Of a stretch of DNA of 43,112 nt, positions 25,828-34,408 are shown piece after piece. Both the position numbers and the translations under genes were made by a program. Source of the DNA: Lachnospiraceae bacterium (GTDB taxonomy: Bacteria; Bacillota; Clostridia; Lachnospirales; Lachnospiraceae); contig JAGARW010000067.1 of the NCBI GenBank assembly GCA_017621975.1, forward strand, positions 1-43,112. The letters are read 5' to 3'. Within the stretch, counting starts at the first letter, position 1; each line of letters starts with the position of its first letter. Under the pieces are notes generated by a model that was not told the DNA's origin, ran no database searches, and saw nothing but the letters and a program-made list of their open reading frames with translations.

Positions 25828-27369
25828 CTATCTCACAATCAATATCTTCTCTCCCTCTCTCAACGTATCGCTGCCAAGATGGTTCATTTCACGTATTTGC
25901 GAAAGCGGCACATAATATTTCTTGCCGAGTTCCCACAGCTCATCTCCTGCCGACGCAACATACACGACAATGCCGGGCAGTTCATTTATAACATTCATGT
26001 CAGTTTCTGTGACAGAAATATCGGAAATGATATTTTCCTCTTCATCGCAAAAGCCAAGCAGTCCGAACGCAAGCACCGCCTTAATATCTACCTCGCTTCC
26101 GCTCAGCATGGAAACGCTCAGCTGATCGACGGACGGCTCTATATCATAGCGGCAGGCTTCCTTTAAATCCGGAGCTTCCAGCTCATACGCAAACGGCAGC
26201 TCGGTCCGGAACGAAGAAAGTCCCGTCTCTCCTTCCGGCACATACAGCAGCTCAACCGTCAGCGTTCCCGTTATCTCGACTCCCTGCTCGGTTAGTTCGG
26301 TTGATTCAATCACCGCTTCCGCACTGTTGTGACACAGGGCGGTAATGTCAGGCAGACCGGCAGGCAGCTTCACCTGCTCCGTCAATTTCGTTCTGCCCGA
26401 TGTACGTACAAGCAGACGGCTGAATACCCCTTGGCGCATAATCGGACGGACATCCTTTGCCACACCGTATACGTCTGTCAGCGCTTCGATTTGTTCTTCT
26501 TCGTATAATTTCATATCCAGATCAAGTACAAGGTCAAGGCAGGCAACTCTTTCTTCTCCGTCGAAGTCTGTCCTCACCTCGATCTCATTATGACTGATAT
26601 GATATGCAATATCCGGTATCATCGTTTCCATACAGCCCTGACATTCTATTGTTTCCTTAAACGGAATCGTCTTTTCATAGCATTTCAGCGGACGTTCCTC
26701 TCCTTCTCCTTCATAGAGCAGGAATACCGTAATTTCTCCGCTGACGGCAATCTGTCCGTTCATCGCCTCAAATACGATCCCTCCGACGCGTACGTCGTCC
26801 CATATGATCTCAAAAATATTCGGAAAGCTCTGCGGCATTTCAAGCTCTTCTTTAAAGCGCATAATATCCTTCTTCAAAATGCCGATTTCCGTGACCGGGA
26901 CCATACTCTTTTTTGTCTCAACAGGCTCGTCGTGATAAACCTCAACGGCAATTTCTTCATCATATACCTCTTCCGTCCAAAGAGTCATTGCCGCAAGCGC
27001 ATGAATACTCAGCTTTCTGGAATTAACCAGATCGATCCCCATATCCTCCAGCCGGGCGCAGACTTCCACGTCGTCTCCGTTTAACGCTCCTTCCATATTG
27101 ATCTGCTCATCAAACGGAATTTCCCCTTCCATCCGGCCAACTCCGCCGTCCTCTGTTCCATACAAAATCTGAAACACCAGTTTTCCGCTGACATTTACCC
27201 GGTTTTCCGCTACCTTGATCTCATCCGTCCTGACGCTTCCCTTCTGTAGAATGATACGCTCCATATCCGGCTTCTGATCGGGCACATTTCTGTCATCCTC
27301 CAGTACGATCTGGGTTGCCGCTTTGCTCTTTATACGATCCATATGTATATTCTTTCTGACCAACTCCAT
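25828..27369 (-). CDS. SPOCS (DUF3794) domain protein with C-terminal LysM
   Basis: A 513-residue protein built of repeated SPOCS/DUF3794 units (residues about 40-130, 175-270 and 335-450; each with a V-x-V-x-G-x-L strand pattern such as VNVSGKLVFQILY, IAVSGEITVFLLY, VEITGTLTVELLY). A LysM domain closes it (about 467-513: VVYVASAGDELWELGKKYYV, IREMNHLGSDTLREGEKI). Proteins of this type are found in spore formers and are thought to sit in the spore envelope with LysM binding peptidoglycan. ATG 27369 has GGAGGTATTTTT, next to a hairpin. It follows pyrD by 66 bp. The stop is TAG. No sporulation promoter was identified with confidence. Confidence 0.85.
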   Translation of the reverse strand: MELVRKNIHMDRIKSKAATQIVLEDDRNVPDQKPDMERIILQKGSVRTDEIKVAENRVNVSGKLVFQILYGTEDGGVGRMEGEIPFDEQINMEGALNGDDVEVCARLEDMGIDLVNSRKLSIHALAAMTLWTEEVYDEEIAVEVYHDEPVETKKSMVPVTEIGILKKDIMRFKEELEMPQSFPNIFEIIWDDVRVGGIVFEAMNGQIAVSGEITVFLLYEGEGEERPLKCYEKTIPFKETIECQGCMETMIPDIAYHISHNEIEVRTDFDGEERVACLDLVLDLDMKLYEEEQIEALTDVYGVAKDVRPIMRQGVFSRLLVRTSGRTKLTEQVKLPAGLPDITALCHNSAEAVIESTELTEQGVEITGTLTVELLYVPEGETGLSSFRTELPFAYELEAPDLKEACRYDIEPSVDQLSVSMLSGSEVDIKAVLAFGLLGFCDEEENIISDISVTETDMNVINELPGIVVYVASAGDELWELGKKYYVPLSQIREMNHLGSDTLREGEKILIVR

Positions 27370-27380
27370 AAAAATACCTC

Positions 27381-27413
27381 CGTGCGTCTCCTTACACTAA
27401 GGTATGACGCACG
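27381..27413 (-). promoter_or_regulatory. Hairpin between pyrD and the SPOCS gene, touching its ribosome site
   Basis: CGTGCGTC (minus, from 27413) pairs with GACGCACG and encloses CCTTA-GTG-TAAGG. GGAGG follows directly, then TATTTTT. It could end pyrD transcripts or limit translation of the SPOCS gene. Confidence 0.55.
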
Positions 27414-27435
27414 AAGGCTCTTTATTCCTTGGCAT

Positions 27436-28350
27436 TTATTTTACGCAGCCGATGATCTCATGAATATCTTTGATTCCATATCTCTGCATATATGCTTCGA
27501 TCCCGTCGATCACTTCCTGCGTCGCATACGGATTGACGAAATTCATCGCGCCGACGCTGACCGCAGTCGCTCCTGCCATCAAAAATTCAACCGCATCTTC
27601 TCCCGTAGCGATGCCTCCCATCCCGATAATCGGAATGTTAACGGCATTTGCGCACTGATATACCATTCTGACCGCGATCGGTTTAATCGCAGGACCGGAC
27701 ATGCCTCCCGTCTTATTTGCAAGCGCAAACGCCCTTCTATGAATATCGATCTTCATCCCCGTGATCGTATTAATCAGGGAAATTGCGTCAGAGCCTGCGG
27801 CTTCCGCCGCTCTTGCCATTTCCGTAATATCCGTTACGTTCGGACTCAGCTTCATAATGATCGGCTGTTTTGCCTTCTTTTTGATCTGAGACGTAATATC
27901 GTACAGGCAGTCCGCATTCTGTCCAAATGCGATCGCCCCTTCTTTCACATTGGGGCACGAAACATTGATCTCGAGCAGATCGGCGCCAGTATCGCCGAGT
28001 TTTTCCACAACCTCCAAATAGTCCTCAATCGTTTTTCCACAGACATTCACAATTACCTTTGTGTCGTACTGCGCCAGAAACGGCAGATCGCGCTCCATAA
28101 AGACGGAAATACCCGGATTCTGCAGACCGATCGCATTGAGCATACCGCCGTAAACCTCCGCCACGCGGGGCGTCGGGTTGCCCTGCCACGGTACGGACGC
28201 CACGCCCTTTGTCACGACCGCTCCTAAGCGGTTCAAATCTACAAATTCCCCGTATTCCATTCCGGAACCGAACGTACCGGAAGCCGTCATAACCGGATTT
28301 TTTAAGGTAACGCCCGCGATCGTTACTTCTGTATTGACCTTATTTTTCAA
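27436..28350 (-). CDS. pyrD: Dihydroorotate dehydrogenase B, catalytic subunit
   Basis: The FMN enzyme oxidises dihydroorotate to orotate in pyrimidine synthesis. The 304 residues are standard for class 1B. The active-site cysteine lies in EINVSCPNVKEGAIAFGQN, the feature that marks class 1B. FMN-binding elements ASGTFGSG near the start and IPIIGMGGIATGEDAVEFLMAGA near residue 240 are complete. It works with PyrK, which passes electrons to NAD+. ATG overlaps the pyrK stop (ATGA), so translation is coupled. It is third in the order pyrC, pyrK, pyrD. Confidence 0.94.
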   Translation of the reverse strand: MKNKVNTEVTIAGVTLKNPVMTASGTFGSGMEYGEFVDLNRLGAVVTKGVASVPWQGNPTPRVAEVYGGMLNAIGLQNPGISVFMERDLPFLAQYDTKVIVNVCGKTIEDYLEVVEKLGDTGADLLEINVSCPNVKEGAIAFGQNADCLYDITSQIKKKAKQPIIMKLSPNVTDITEMARAAEAAGSDAISLINTITGMKIDIHRRAFALANKTGGMSGPAIKPIAVRMVYQCANAVNIPIIGMGGIATGEDAVEFLMAGATAVSVGAMNFVNPYATQEVIDGIEAYMQRYGIKDIHEIIGCVK

Positions 28351-29126
28351 TCGATATCCACCTCGCTTGCCTCAAACACCGGTCCGTCGGTGCAAATTCT
28401 CGTATTGTTCACATGGGAATGCGCGTCCTTTTTTGTCGTCTTGCAGACACAGCCAAGACAGGCTCCGACGCCGCATGCCATGCGTTCCTCCAAAGAAAGA
28501 TACGCTTTGACGCCAGCCTCCTTGGCATAGCGCTTGACCGCCCGCAGCATAGGCATCGGTCCGCAGGCATAGATAATATCCGCAGAAAGTCCCCTCTCCC
28601 GGATCACATCCATGACGTTGCCCTTTGTCCCCGCGCTGCCGTCCTCGGTCGCCGCGTAAAAAACGCCGCATCGTTCCAGATCTTCTTTTAAAAACAAACG
28701 GCTGTCGCGGTATCCTGCAATGATCTGTGCCTCTCCCGGCATCTCCTTCGCAAGCTGCAGAATCGGCGGAATGCCGATGCCGCCTCCTATAAGAAACGCG
28801 CGTTTCCCTTCTGCTTCCTCCAGAGGAAACCCGTTGCCGAGCGTTCCCATCACGGCGATCTCATCGCCCGCCCCATAGCCGGAGAATTCCTTCGTCCCCT
28901 TCCCGGCGATCCGGTATACAATGCGCAGCCTGTCATTTTCCCGGTCCGCTTCGCAAATACTGATCGGGCGCGGCAGAAGCGTGCTCTCCCCTTTCGGGTA
29001 AACGGCGATAAACTGTCCCGGTTTTGCCTGCGCAGCCAGTGTCGTCCCAATCCACATGTCGTAAATTCCCGGCGCGATCTCTTTTTGGGAAATAACGGCT
29101 GCCATCTCCTTTTTCTTATGTCCCAT
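28347..29126 (-). CDS. pyrK: Dihydroorotate dehydrogenase B, electron transfer subunit
   Basis: The FAD and [2Fe-2S] subunit connects PyrD to NAD+. The 259 residues show the FAD motif LLPRPISICE (about residues 51-60), the NAD site IGGGIGIPPILQLAKEM and the cluster cysteines CGVGACLGC with a later Cys in NTRICTDGPVF, the usual C-x4-C-x2-C plus one distant Cys. ATG 29126 with AAGGAAGGACAGC is preferred over an ATG at 29105 that lies directly on AAGGAG. It lies 30 bp downstream of pyrC. Confidence 0.93.
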   Translation of the reverse strand: MGHKKKEMAAVISQKEIAPGIYDMWIGTTLAAQAKPGQFIAVYPKGESTLLPRPISICEADRENDRLRIVYRIAGKGTKEFSGYGAGDEIAVMGTLGNGFPLEEAEGKRAFLIGGGIGIPPILQLAKEMPGEAQIIAGYRDSRLFLKEDLERCGVFYAATEDGSAGTKGNVMDVIRERGLSADIIYACGPMPMLRAVKRYAKEAGVKAYLSLEERMACGVGACLGCVCKTTKKDAHSHVNNTRICTDGPVFEASEVDID

Positions 29127-29156
29127 ATGCTGTCCTTCCTTCTTACATTTTCTCTT

Positions 29157-30428
29157 TTATGCCTGATATACTACTTTGCCTTGGCAGATTGTGCATACTA
29201 CTTTTCCGGTCAGTTCCATTCCCGCAAACGGCGTATTCGACGATTTCGATGCAAATTCTCGCAGGACGTGCTTTTGCTTCGGATCAAACAGCACAATATC
29301 CGCAGGACCTCCCTCCGCCAGATATCCCCGGTCAAAATGATACAGCGACGCCGGATTCCATGTCATCTTCCGCAGCAGCTCCATCATCGTCAAATACCCC
29401 GGTTCCACAAGACTTGTAATGCCGAGAGCCAGCGCCGTCTCCAAACCGATAATGCCGCTCGGCGCTTCTGTTATCGGTCTTTCCTTTTCCTCGCTGCTGT
29501 GCGGCGCATGATCCGTTGCAATCAGGTCAACGCTTCCGTCACACAGCCCTTCTATGATCGCCAGCCTGTCCGCCTCTTCCCTGAGCGGAGGGTTCATTTT
29601 CGCAAGCGTACCGAACTGAATCGCCGCTTCTTCGTTGAGTGTGAAATGGTGCGGCGTGGCTTCCGCATGGATATTCGTTCCCCGCTTTTTTGCCTCACGT
29701 ATGAGCGCGACCGCCTCTTTCGTACTGATATGCTGAAAATTCACAGCCGCGCCTGTCTCCAGGGCAAGGCGGACGTCACGCTCTACCATGCTGATCTCCG
29801 CCTCGCGCGGCGAGCCGCCGATTCCGTAATGAGCCGACGCGGCTCCCGCATGAATGCCGTTATTTACGATATAAGCCGGATTCTCCTCATGAAAGCTGAG
29901 CACCGTCCCAAGCTCTGCCGCCTGCTTCATCGCCCTACGGACAATCGTTTCATCAAGCAGCGGTATGCCGTCGTCGGTAAAGCCCGCCGCCCCTGACTGC
30001 ATGAGTTCTGACATGTTTGTCAGTTTTTCACCCTTCAGACCTTCTGTGACGGCGCAGCAGCTCTCCACATGAATTCCCGTCTTTTTTCCTTTTTCCAGCA
30101 CATAGGAAAGCGTCTGCACATTATCTACGACAGGCTTCGTATTCGCCATCAGCACGACGGTCGTAAAACCGCCCCGCGCCGCCGCCCTGCCGCCGCTTTC
30201 GATATCCTCCTTATAGGTAAATCCCGGATCGCGGAAATGCACATGGACGTCTACAAGTCCCGGCGCCGCGATCAGCCCGCCTGCGTCATAGACCGGCGCA
30301 GCCGCCGTATCCTGCCACGTCCCGGAGTCCCCGATCCGCGCGACCTTGCCGCCGTCCACCAAAATATCGCAGATTCCTTCCTGCCCGGACCGCGGGTCGA
30401 TCCGATAACTGTTTTTGATCAGAAGCAT
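29157..30428 (-). CDS. pyrC: Dihydroorotase
   Basis: A zinc amidohydrolase that closes carbamoyl-aspartate to dihydroorotate. It is 423 residues, a type I enzyme. LVDVHVHFRDPGFTYKEDIESG carries the HxH metal ligands; NFQHISTKEAV, HAEATPHHFTL and DLIATDHAPHSSEEK carry the other metal ligands and the catalytic Asp. ATG 30428 has AAGGAGAAAAACG. It is first of the three pyr genes, behind a TATAAT promoter that lies in the end of the lipoprotein gene. No PyrR-type attenuator was recognised. Confidence 0.93.
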   Translation of the reverse strand: MLLIKNSYRIDPRSGQEGICDILVDGGKVARIGDSGTWQDTAAAPVYDAGGLIAAPGLVDVHVHFRDPGFTYKEDIESGGRAAARGGFTTVVLMANTKPVVDNVQTLSYVLEKGKKTGIHVESCCAVTEGLKGEKLTNMSELMQSGAAGFTDDGIPLLDETIVRRAMKQAAELGTVLSFHEENPAYIVNNGIHAGAASAHYGIGGSPREAEISMVERDVRLALETGAAVNFQHISTKEAVALIREAKKRGTNIHAEATPHHFTLNEEAAIQFGTLAKMNPPLREEADRLAIIEGLCDGSVDLIATDHAPHSSEEKERPITEAPSGIIGLETALALGITSLVEPGYLTMMELLRKMTWNPASLYHFDRGYLAEGGPADIVLFDPKQKHVLREFASKSSNTPFAGMELTGKVVCTICQGKVVYQA

Positions 30429-30460
30429 CGTTTTTCTCCTTTTTTCTCTTTCCGTTTTTC

Positions 30461-30489
30461 ATTATATAAGAAGCCTCATTCAAAAACAA
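30461..30489 (-). promoter_or_regulatory. Promoter of pyrC-pyrK-pyrD
   Basis: Minus strand: -10 TATAAT (30466-30461), 17-bp spacer, -35 TTGTTT (30489-30484; weak). It overlaps the last codons of the upstream lipoprotein gene. Confidence 0.5.
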
Positions 30490-30898
30490 CCGTCTTGTCA
30501 AGCTTTTCCGTCTTGATTACGATATACGGATAGGATGCGCTCTCTTTTTTTACCTCGCCCGGAGAAGGTCCGAGCAGGTTTGTGTGCACATACACGGCAT
30601 TTTCGGTCTCGTACAGCTCGGTCACCGAAATGCTGTAACCGCCCGACGGCTGTTTTCCGTATCCTGTGCATATGTACAAATCGCCGCCGTCGCAAAAGGT
30701 CAGCTTAAAGCTCTCCGTTTTCTTTTCCTCTATGATGCTCCTAAGCTCCTCCGGCACCTCTTCTTCCGCCAATACCGAAAACTCCATATCCCTCAGTTTC
30801 GCCGTCTTATCCGCTTTTGCGCCGCATCCGGCAGTAAGACACAGCATGCCCAACACAAGCAATATCCGCCCTATTTTCTGTTTTGCCTGATCCGTCAT
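30476..30898 (-). CDS. Lipoprotein with PrcB-like C-terminal domain
   Basis: A small secreted lipoprotein (140 residues). The signal peptide ends in the lipobox LTAGCG, with Cys near residue 25. The remainder resembles the PrcB C-terminal domain: GGDLYICTGYGKQPSGGYSISV followed by AVYVHTNLLGPSPGEV and a hydrophobic YPYIVIKTEKLDKTVVF strand. PrcB was named as a partner of a protease in Treponema; the domain occurs widely in Firmicutes lipoproteins, and its role is not established. I chose ATG 30898, which gives a proper signal peptide; the ribosome site GGCGGAAACAG is moderate. It is probably transcribed alone. Confidence 0.7.
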   Translation of the reverse strand: MTDQAKQKIGRILLVLGMLCLTAGCGAKADKTAKLRDMEFSVLAEEEVPEELRSIIEEKKTESFKLTFCDGGDLYICTGYGKQPSGGYSISVTELYETENAVYVHTNLLGPSPGEVKKESASYPYIVIKTEKLDKTVVFE

Positions 30899-31016
30899 CT
30901 GTTTCCGCCATTCCTTTTTGTATACAATGTATGCGCCTTTTCCCGCATCCATGCGCTTCCCTGCGGCTGTCCTCCTGTAAAATTGCAAAAAGAGGTTAAA
31001 TGTCCATATTTTAAAA

Positions 31017-31038
31017 ATACAAAATGCCCGTTTTGTAT
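31017..31038. repeat. Inverted repeat upstream of plsC
   Basis: ATACAAAA-TGCCCG-TTTTGTAT, a perfect 8-bp inverted repeat with a 6-nt spacer, extended by A/T-rich flanks. It is 20 bp upstream of the plsC -35 and could be an operator. Confidence 0.5.
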
Positions 31039-31057
31039 CTTTAAAACCCCGAATGCA

Positions 31058-31087
31058 TTGCAGAATGTAACTTTATTGGTCTATAAT
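31058..31087 (+). promoter_or_regulatory. Promoter of plsC
   Basis: -35 TTGCAG (31058-31063), 18-bp spacer, -10 TATAAT (31082-31087). It lies 55 bp upstream of the plsC ATG, which has AAGGAGGTCTTTAC. Confidence 0.6.
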
Positions 31088-31141
31088 AAAAAATACGCGG
31101 CAACGTCGCTGCGCTGCCGCTCTCATCAAGGAGGTCTTTAC

Positions 31142-31906
31142 ATGATTCGCTTTTTTTTCGTTATATTGTTTATCATACTTTTTTTAATTTGCAGCATTCC
31201 GCTGCTTCTGATCGAAACGTTTATCGGCAGTTTTAACCCCGCCTTAAAGGACAGGATCTCTCAGAAAACAATCCAATGGGCATTTGGAGTCTGCTTAAAT
31301 ATCTCCGGCGTTCATACCCACTATATCGGCACAGACAACATTCCGAAGGAAGGCGCTTTTCTCTATGTCGCCAATCACAAAAGCTACTTTGACATTCCGC
31401 TCACCTATCTTCGCTTTCCGCGTCCGACGGGCTATGTTGCAAAAATAGAGATGGAAAAATATCTCCTTCTGTCAGACTGGATGCGAAATATCCATTGTCT
31501 CTTTCTCGACCGTGAAAATGTAAAGGAAGGCATGAAAATGATTCTGAAAGGAATCGAAGAAATCAAATCCGGCGTTTCCATCTGCATCTTCCCTGAGGGA
31601 ACAAGGTGCAGCGATCCGGACAGCTTTCTTCCGTTCCACGAGGGCAGCTTCCGTATGGCGGAAAAAGCAAAATGCCCGATCATTCCGGTCAGCATCACCA
31701 ATTCCAGAGCGCTCTGGGAAAATCATTTTCCGGCAATCAGAGGGGCGCACGTCATCATTGAGTTCGGAAAGCCGATCGTCCTTGAAAATCTTTCAAAGGA
31801 AGAGCGCAAGTTCCTCGGAGCTTATGTTCAAAAAGAAATCAAAAAAATGTACGACAAAAACAAGGCTATACTGCAAAGCGCATCCAAAAACCTATCAAAT
31901 CTATAA
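31142..31906 (+). CDS. plsC: 1-acyl-sn-glycerol-3-phosphate acyltransferase
   Basis: It acylates lysophosphatidic acid to phosphatidic acid at the membrane. The 254 residues have an N-terminal membrane helix (2-24), the catalytic H79-x4-D84 motif (NHKSYFD), the glycerol-phosphate motif FPEGTR (150-155) and the late VPVSI-type strand (IIPVSITNS). The ATG at 31142 follows a strong AAGGAGG; the frame continues upstream, but without a ribosome site. It converges on murF and its last codons overlap murF's by 6 bp, leaving no room for a terminator between them. Confidence 0.9.
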   Translation: MIRFFFVILFIILFLICSIPLLLIETFIGSFNPALKDRISQKTIQWAFGVCLNISGVHTHYIGTDNIPKEGAFLYVANHKSYFDIPLTYLRFPRPTGYVAKIEMEKYLLLSDWMRNIHCLFLDRENVKEGMKMILKGIEEIKSGVSICIFPEGTRCSDPDSFLPFHEGSFRMAEKAKCPIIPVSITNSRALWENHFPAIRGAHVIIEFGKPIVLENLSKEERKFLGAYVQKEIKKMYDKNKAILQSASKNLSNL

Positions 31907-33286
31907 TACAAGCGCATTTACAAGCCTATGAAACTGCATGCTGTGAGACGCTTTGACAAGTACGGTCAGCTCATCCATTCTAATGCTGCCGTCCGCGATC
32001 CGGGCAAGCAGTTCATCGAGCGTCTCATAATATTTGACAAAAGTATTGCATAATGTTTTTTCTTTTTCTCTGCATGCGCCCTGATACATATGCTTCGCAA
32101 GCTTTCCTACGCAGATCAGTCCGGTGATCTGCGCATTTACTGCATATGCGCCGATCTGCGCATGGTATTTCGCCTCGTTTTCTCCAAGCTCACCCATATC
32201 TCCAAGAATCGCGATCTTTCTGCCTTCTGCCAAAGCAAGTAAATCAATCGCCGCCCGCATAGAAACCGGATTGGCATTGTAACAGTCGTCGATCAGTGTC
32301 AGACCTTCGCTGCGCACGATATTGCTCCTGCCGCCGACCGGAAGCACGGATGCAATTCCCTTTTCAATCTCCTGCGCCGTCAGCCCATACTGGTCCGCCA
32401 CTGCAGCCGCGGCAAGCGCATTCCGTATCATATGTTCGCCGGGCAGATTTGTCTCGGCTGCGAAGCATTCCTTCGGCGTATGGAGCATAAAGCTGCAGCC
32501 CAATAATCCCTTGTTTATGATTCCGTCCGCATAATAATCGTTCCGGCCATCCAAGCCGAATCTGACCGGTCTTTTGTGCTTCACACGCTCGATCGTCTGC
32601 AGCATATCGTCGTCACCGTTGACATAAACTGTTCCATCCTCGCTTAAATAATCAAAGATTTCTGATTTTGCCCGCAGAATTCCTTCTCTGGAGCCAAGAA
32701 ATTCCAAATGGCACTCTCCGATATTTGTCATGACACATACGTCAGGTTTTACCATTTTGCTTAAGCGACGCATTTCCCCGAAATGGTTAATCCCCATTTC
32801 GACCACGGCGATCTCATGCTCTTTTCGAATACGCAGGAGCGTAAGCGGCACGCCGATTTCGTTATTGAAATTGCCTTCCGTCTTCAGCACATTATATTTC
32901 TGCTCCAAAACGCCGGCAATAAACTCCTTTGTACTCGTCTTACCGACGCTGCCCGTAATGCCGATAATCGGAATCCGCAGCGTACTCCTGTAATATTCTG
33001 CAATTTCCCGCAGCGCCTGAAAGGAATCCTGAACAACGATAAAATTACCTTCTACGCCTTCGGGAATATATTCGCAGACGACGCAGGCCGCCCCTTTTGC
33101 AAGTACGTCCGGGATAAAGCTGTGTCCGTCCACATGTTCTCCCCGCGTTGCAACAAAGCAAAAATCTGCCTCAGCCTTTCGGGAATCGAGCACAACGCCC
33201 GCCGCTTCCCTATTTTTATCCGCTTCCTTTCCGTTATAATGTCCGCCGCATGCCGCGGCAATCCGTTCCAGTGTCATATATTCCAT
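31901..33286 (-). CDS. murF: UDP-MurNAc-tripeptide--D-Ala-D-Ala ligase
   Basis: It adds D-Ala-D-Ala to the peptidoglycan precursor. The 461 residues show the N-terminal substrate domain (DSRKAEADFCFVATRGEHVDG), the P-loop GITGSVGKTSTKEF (about 108-121), the TEGNFNNEIGVPLTLL and EMGINHFGEM segments, and the C-terminal DDCYNANPVSMRAAID motif. ATG 33286 is used; a second ATG three codons later has a closer GGAATAT site. It starts 15 bp after ddl, so the two steps, D-Ala-D-Ala synthesis and its ligation, are in one transcript. The stop is TAG and overlaps plsC's end. Confidence 0.94.
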   Translation of the reverse strand: MEYMTLERIAAACGGHYNGKEADKNREAAGVVLDSRKAEADFCFVATRGEHVDGHSFIPDVLAKGAACVVCEYIPEGVEGNFIVVQDSFQALREIAEYYRSTLRIPIIGITGSVGKTSTKEFIAGVLEQKYNVLKTEGNFNNEIGVPLTLLRIRKEHEIAVVEMGINHFGEMRRLSKMVKPDVCVMTNIGECHLEFLGSREGILRAKSEIFDYLSEDGTVYVNGDDDMLQTIERVKHKRPVRFGLDGRNDYYADGIINKGLLGCSFMLHTPKECFAAETNLPGEHMIRNALAAAAVADQYGLTAQEIEKGIASVLPVGGRSNIVRSEGLTLIDDCYNANPVSMRAAIDLLALAEGRKIAILGDMGELGENEAKYHAQIGAYAVNAQITGLICVGKLAKHMYQGACREKEKTLCNTFVKYYETLDELLARIADGSIRMDELTVLVKASHSMQFHRLVNALVL

Positions 33287-33301
33287 TATACTTATACCTT
33301 T

Positions 33302-34333
33302 CTATTCCTTCCGCAGGGATACTTCAATCAGATGCTCGCACAAGCTCTCAAAATCCATGCCCTCCGCCTGCGCCTCCTGAGGCAGAAGCGACGTCGGCGT
33401 CATACCCGGCAATGTATTTGCCTCAAGGCAGAAAACCTCTTCCTTATCATTCATCATAAAATCCATGCGGGCATACGCTTTCAGACGCAGTATCCGAAAT
33501 ACGTCTTCTGCAGCCCCCCGCATCTTACGCTCCGCTTCCTCTGAAATATCAGCCGGACAGGTCTCGACTGTGCTGCCTGCCTGATATTTGTTTTTATAAT
33601 CATAAAAACCATGCAAAGGAGCGATCTCGATTACCGGCAGCGCTCTGCCTTCGATCACACCGACCGAAAACTCTCTGCCTTTGATATACTGCTCTACAAG
33701 AATCTGGTCGTCATATGTATACGCTTCCGCCTTTGCAGCTTCATATTCTTCCTCATTGTTACAGATGTAAACGCCTACGCTGGAGCCTCCGCTGCATACC
33801 TTGACGACGCACGGATACAAGACCGGCTCCGTCTCTTTCATTCCCCTTCTGAGCGCAAAGCTTTGCGGCGTCGGAATACCGTTCTGGAAAAACAATTCCT
33901 TCGAAAGCGCCTTATCCATCGAAAGCGCGCTGCTGACGTAATCCGTACCGGTATAGCGAATTCCCATCAAGTCGAACGCCGCCTGAATTTTCCCGTTCTC
34001 TCCGTTTTCTCCATGAAGCGCCATAAAAACAATATCTGCCTGTTGGCAGATCGAAATCACATTCGGTCCAAAGAAATTTTTATCTCCGTCCGGGCGCATT
34101 GCCTTGATCTGATTAATATCAGGATTGCTTCCCTTAATTTTTCCAATATCTGCCGCCCAGTCTTTCTGCACGCTGAAAATATCCGCCGCCCCTTCCCCTT
34201 CGTATCCAAGATAAACGTCGAGCAGCATCGCCTGATGTCCGCGGCGGCAAAGAGCCTGATAGATCATCATGCCGGAGCAGAGCGATACGTCTCTTTCTGT
34301 ACTGATGCCTCCTGCCAATACAACAATTTTCAT
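33302..34333 (-). CDS. ddl: D-alanine--D-alanine ligase
   Basis: An ATP-grasp ligase of 343 residues that joins two D-alanines for MurF. KIVVLAGGISTERDVSLCSG is the conserved opening with the catalytic Glu. MALHGENGENGKIQAAFDLMGIRYTG is the next signature. The ATP site has VVKVCSGGSSVGV and EQYIKGREFSVGVIEG, and the metal site FCLEANTLPGMTPTS. ATG 34333 has GGAGGGAAATT directly upstream and follows a GNRA-type hairpin. Its end is 15 bp from murF. Confidence 0.93.
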   Translation of the reverse strand: MKIVVLAGGISTERDVSLCSGMMIYQALCRRGHQAMLLDVYLGYEGEGAADIFSVQKDWAADIGKIKGSNPDINQIKAMRPDGDKNFFGPNVISICQQADIVFMALHGENGENGKIQAAFDLMGIRYTGTDYVSSALSMDKALSKELFFQNGIPTPQSFALRRGMKETEPVLYPCVVKVCSGGSSVGVYICNNEEEYEAAKAEAYTYDDQILVEQYIKGREFSVGVIEGRALPVIEIAPLHGFYDYKNKYQAGSTVETCPADISEEAERKMRGAAEDVFRILRLKAYARMDFMMNDKEEVFCLEANTLPGMTPTSLLPQEAQAEGMDFESLCEHLIEVSLRKE

Positions 34334-34349
34334 AATTTCCCTCCATTCC

Positions 34350-34365
34350 AAAGCGTTCCCGCTTT
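34350..34365 (-). promoter_or_regulatory. Tetraloop hairpin ahead of ddl ribosome site
   Basis: AAAGCG-GGAA-CGCTTT, a perfect 6-bp stem with a GNRA-type loop, followed by GGAATGGAGG. A second GGAATGGAGG occurs just upstream of the hairpin, so the ribosome-site segment is duplicated. Confidence 0.55.
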
Positions 34366-34408
34366 TCCTCCATTCCAAGCGCCGCGCCTGTGCGACGATC
34401 CAAACCGT

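Noticed and set aside
34340..34380. Duplicated GGAATGGAGG upstream of ddl as a tandem gene duplication
   Set aside because: Only about 12 bases are repeated, so it is at most a duplicated ribosome-site segment.
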